NCBI RefSeq assembly: GCF_022483985.1
Contig: NZ_JAKVME010000003.1
Coordinates: 395,001 to 459,000, forward strand
From: Acetobacter sp.
GTDB lineage: Bacteria > Pseudomonadota > Alphaproteobacteria > Acetobacterales > Acetobacteraceae
Reading direction: 5' to 3'
Length of the DNA: 64,000 nucleotides
Below, piece by piece: positions 61,467-64,000 of this stretch (its first letter is position 1; each line of letters starts with the position of its first letter). The translations under genes were made by a program, and so were the position numbers. The notes under the pieces are model-generated. The model did not search any database. It saw nothing but the letters and a program-made list of their open reading frames with translations, and was not told where the DNA came from.

Positions 61467-62798
61467 ATGACACAGAAACGTAAGATCAAACTTGGCTTCA
61501 TTCTGCATGGCGTCGGACGCACATGGGATGACTGGCGCCATCCGGAACGGGATGTGCGAGCCAGCACAAATTTTTCCTTTTATCGCAAACAGGCTCAACT
61601 CGCAGAAAAAGGGAAATTCGATTTCCTTTTTGTTGCTGACAGCCTGTCGATCAATGAGAAATCCAGCCCGCACTATCTCAATCGTTTCGAACCGCTTACA
61701 ATTCTGTCGGCCTTGGCTGCTGTTACCGACCATATCGGTCTCGTCGGCACGCTGAGCGTGAGCTATACGGAGCCGTTCAATGTTGCGCGGCAGTTCGCCT
61801 CTCTTGATCATATCAGTCATGGTCGCGCAGGTTGGAACGTCGTCACTTCGTGGTTGAGTGACACGGCCGCAAACTTTGGCCGGAAAGAGCACCCAGCCCA
61901 TAGTGAACGCTATCGCATCGCGGCGGAGCATCTGGAAACCGTACAGGGGCTATGGGATAGCTGGGAGGATGACGCGCTGGTTGGTGACAAAGTCCGGGGT
62001 GTGTTTGTAGATCCTGAGAAACTGCACAAACTGGATCATACCGGCTCTCACTTTCAGGTCCGTGGACCTCTGAATATTGACCGTTCTGCTCAGGGGCAGC
62101 CTGTCATTTTTCAGGCTGGAGCATCTGAGACGGGACGTGATTTTGCTGCACGTCACGCGGAGGCTGTCTTTTGTGGTCCGGCTGATCTGGATGAAGCACG
62201 CCTTTATTACGCAGATCTCAAGTCACGCGCACGTAAGTTGGGTCGGAAAGATGATCTGCCCTTCATTCTGCCCGGAGCCGCACCTATTGTCGGTTTGACC
62301 GAGGAAGAAGCGGAGGCGCGTTATCAGGAACTTGTTGCGTTGACCTCCATAGAGACTGGCCTCGGTTTTCTCTCGCGTGCATTCAATGATCACGATTTCC
62401 GGCAGTACGATCCCGATGGACCTTTTCCTGAAGTGGAGCAGATCGGTAACGAAAGCAACCAGAGCGCCTCGCAACGTATTCTGAGGCGGGTGAGACAGGA
62501 TAATCTGAGCATTCGACAGATTGCACTTGAGCTTGCCACGCCGCGTGGCGATTTTGTCGGCACGCCAACACAGGTTGCTGATGCCTTGCAGAACTGGTTT
62601 GAATCCGGAGGCGCGGATGGTTTTGTTCTGTTTGAGCCACTGCCGGGACAGCTTGATCTTTTTGTTCAGCATGTTGTGCCTATTCTGCAGGAACGTGGTC
62701 TGTTCCGGCAGGAATATGAACATGAAATATTCCGGGAAAATCTTGGTCTTTCTATTCCGGTCAATCGCTACACTATAGAGCGTAAGGAAGCCGTTTGA
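61467..62798 (+). CDS. NtaA/DmoA-type FMN-dependent monooxygenase (copy 3)
   Basis: A 443-residue paralogue of copy 2: LGFILHGVGRTWDDWRHPER, PLTILSALAAVTDHIGLVGT, LDHISHGRAGWNVVTSWLSD, VRGPLNIDRSAQGQPVIFQA. ATG 61467 chosen; TTG 61452 is in frame, and neither has a strong ribosome site, but the short spacing after copy 2 suggests coupled expression. The AT content is higher here than in the T6SS genes. The pair probably arose by tandem duplication and diverged in substrate range. Confidence 0.9.
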   Translation: MTQKRKIKLGFILHGVGRTWDDWRHPERDVRASTNFSFYRKQAQLAEKGKFDFLFVADSLSINEKSSPHYLNRFEPLTILSALAAVTDHIGLVGTLSVSYTEPFNVARQFASLDHISHGRAGWNVVTSWLSDTAANFGRKEHPAHSERYRIAAEHLETVQGLWDSWEDDALVGDKVRGVFVDPEKLHKLDHTGSHFQVRGPLNIDRSAQGQPVIFQAGASETGRDFAARHAEAVFCGPADLDEARLYYADLKSRARKLGRKDDLPFILPGAAPIVGLTEEEAEARYQELVALTSIETGLGFLSRAFNDHDFRQYDPDGPFPEVEQIGNESNQSASQRILRRVRQDNLSIRQIALELATPRGDFVGTPTQVADALQNWFESGGADGFVLFEPLPGQLDLFVQHVVPILQERGLFRQEYEHEIFRENLGLSIPVNRYTIERKEAV

Positions 62799-63180
62799 GT
62801 AACATTGGCTTTTTGCGTTGATCTCAGGGGAAAAGCCGCAGTTTTCCCCTGAGACGGGTCAAAACTGAATAAATGTGCTGTCTGCTCTTTTTGGAAGCCA
62901 GATTTTTTATTTTTCTGAAGAGCTGTTTGATCGACCAAAAGGTTTTTTGTTTTTCTTGAAAAAGAATGTGTCAATACCTTTGCTCAGGTCGCCGACAAAA
63001 CGTAGCACAATACCATTCCCTGCCCGACACAACGCGTGTAGAGAAGAGGCGGGCAGACAGCGGAACTGACCGAAAGACGAGAACATCCCACACAAGATAT
63101 CTGCGAGCGTCCGTTACAAAAGCGCGACCATCAGGAAAATCGGCTATCGTATAATGCCTGACGGAAAAAGATAGTATCCT
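62799..63180. other. 382-bp gap between converging monooxygenase and catalase genes
   Basis: No gene supported; short frames here have no ribosome sites. It contains the hairpin at 62822-62854 and an AT-rich stretch at about 62885-62975 with T-runs. It is consistent with a 3' intergenic region between converging transcripts. Confidence 0.5.
62822..62854. terminator. Hairpin after the monooxygenase pair
   Basis: A perfect 13-bp stem TCTCAGGGGAAAA / TTTTCCCCTGAGA with a 7-nt loop, starting 24 bp after the stop of copy 3. The A/T-run lies inside the stem; no T-tract follows on either strand, so termination strength is uncertain. Confidence 0.55.
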
Positions 63181-64000
63181 TCAGGCAAGATCACGCACTT
63201 TCGGTTCACGTGACCAGTGCCGTTTCACGCCGACTTTCTCGAATTCGTCGAGTGGAATGACCCCATCGTCCTTCTCTACTCCTGCCCGGTCAAGGATGAT
63301 CTGCGTGCCTTTGCAGTGTGCGATCGTCTTGCAGTGGGTATAGGCATCCATGAACCATTGCACTGCTGCGGAATCATAGGTCAGTTTTCTGGCCTGATCC
63401 GGCATCAGGATGGAGATGATCGCGTCGTAGAGCACCGACGGTGATCCGGCGAGCTGCCCATCAGCCTGAAGTGTGCCTCCCTTGACCGGGAGACCTCCAA
63501 CCTTGGGAGCGATAAGAACTGCTGTTCCGCCCTGTCCTTCGATCAGAGTCTTGAATTTCCTGATTTCGTGTAAATCTGACCCTTCCGCAAACAGAATTCC
63601 GATCTGGCGGCCTTGCAGAGTGCTCTTTGCCTGTTTCTGAATGGAAAGCGCATCGGAAATTTTCAGATCAACGGGTTCTTTTGCGGCTTTGGCCTTGACC
63701 GGGAGTTCCATGGCCAGACCTTTTGCAATCCGTTGGGCGAGAGACTCGTCAACATTGCGCAACTGCGCCACGACGCGTTCTCGAACATGTGGAATCTGAA
63801 CCTTGGATAGCTCGAAGACAATGGCTGATGCCGTATGAGCCTGCTCGCTTTCCGTGAGGGAGCGGTAATACAGGCGCGGCTGGCTATAATGATCAGCGAA
63901 GGTCTCTGAACGTAAGCGAATCTTGCGGGTCGGGTCGTTGTCTTCAGCATTTTCCTCGAAAGTTTTGAACCCTGTTGCCGGACAGGCTCTAGGACCACCG
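63181..64000 (-). CDS. katE: Large-subunit catalase KatE (HPII), C-terminal part (cut by window edge)
   Basis: The minus strand reads open from 64000 to a TGA at 63183-63181, giving 272 residues of the C-terminus. It includes the clade-II catalase end of the helical domain (FADHYSQPRLYYRSLTESEQ, ASAIVFELSKVQIPHVRERV) and then the flavodoxin/DJ-1-like domain with GRQIGILFAEGSDLHEIRKF and VLIAPKVGG. The core haem domain lies beyond 64000. The enzyme breaks down hydrogen peroxide in the cytoplasm. It is not obviously linked to the sulfur genes and marks the return to ordinary chromosomal content. Its end converges with copy 3 of the monooxygenases. Confidence 0.9.
   Translation of the reverse strand, partial: GGPRACPATGFKTFEENAEDNDPTRKIRLRSETFADHYSQPRLYYRSLTESEQAHTASAIVFELSKVQIPHVRERVVAQLRNVDESLAQRIAKGLAMELPVKAKAAKEPVDLKISDALSIQKQAKSTLQGRQIGILFAEGSDLHEIRKFKTLIEGQGGTAVLIAPKVGGLPVKGGTLQADGQLAGSPSVLYDAIISILMPDQARKLTYDSAAVQWFMDAYTHCKTIAHCKGTQIILDRAGVEKDDGVIPLDEFEKVGVKRHWSREPKVRDLA

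Noticed and set aside
1..64000. CRISPR array, tRNA, rRNA, intact insertion sequence or phage genes
   Set aside because: No regularly spaced repeats, cloverleaf-like or rRNA sequences, transposase or integrase motifs were seen in a read of both strands; a dedicated search could still find a short tRNA or decayed IS.

Overview
The window looks like chromosomal DNA of an alphaproteobacterium, most likely an acetic acid bacterium or close relative (Acetobacteraceae). This rests on gene content, high-GC codon use, a rhizobial/imp-type secretion operon without tssJ, and short intergenic palindromes that resemble ones I recall from acetic acid bacteria. No search was run, so genus and species stay open.

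Layout. (1) 1-6.9 kb, housekeeping: the 5' part of glnE (minus strand, running off the left edge), a divergent large AsmA/YhdP-type envelope protein, then a COG0523 (CobW-type) metallochaperone GTPase followed by a WD40 protein. A possible Zur-type operator lies next to the promoter of that pair. (2) 6.9-35 kb, a complete type VI secretion system (T6SS) on the plus strand: tssA, clpV, hcp, a terminator, tssB, tssC, a second tssC-like gene, tagJ, tssE, tssF, tssG. After a 250-bp gap come a degenerate caspase-like peptidoglycan-binding protein, a haem-c DUF3365/HAMP membrane protein, the Ser/Thr kinase ppkA, vgrG, fha, tssK, tssL (with an OmpA domain), tssM, tagF and the phosphatase pppA. (3) 35-62.8 kb, an organosulfur acquisition region with several operons: a peroxiredoxin/flavin-reductase/ABC operon; a LysR regulator divergent from an operon of SsuD-like monooxygenase, 2-hydroxyacid dehydrogenase, class II aldolase, Gln-type thiol dioxygenase and four-domain rhodanese; a TonB-dependent receptor; a second ABC transporter; four substrate-binding proteins in all; an SfnB-like flavoprotein; an AprA/AprB-like flavoprotein-ferredoxin pair; and three NtaA/DmoA-type FMN monooxygenases. 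(4) 63.2-64 kb, the 3' part of a large-subunit catalase (katE), minus strand.

How the parts work together. The T6SS has every core structural gene of the tssJ-less subtype plus a threonine-phosphorylation switch (PpkA, Fha, PppA, TagF). The usual TagQRST input genes are absent. In their place, the haem-binding HAMP protein has no output domain of its own and abuts the gene for a kinase with no membrane segment, so I infer a sensor-kinase pair. In the sulfur region, the TonB receptor and SsuABC-like transporters would import sulfonates, sulfones or thio-acids; FMN monooxygenases fed by the one NAD(P)H:flavin reductase would release sulfite; and thiol dioxygenase plus rhodanese would process thiol sulfur. 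The true substrates cannot be read from sequence.

No tRNA, rRNA, CRISPR array or intact insertion sequence was seen. Most start codons were chosen by ribosome-binding site and family N-termini, and alternatives are noted.
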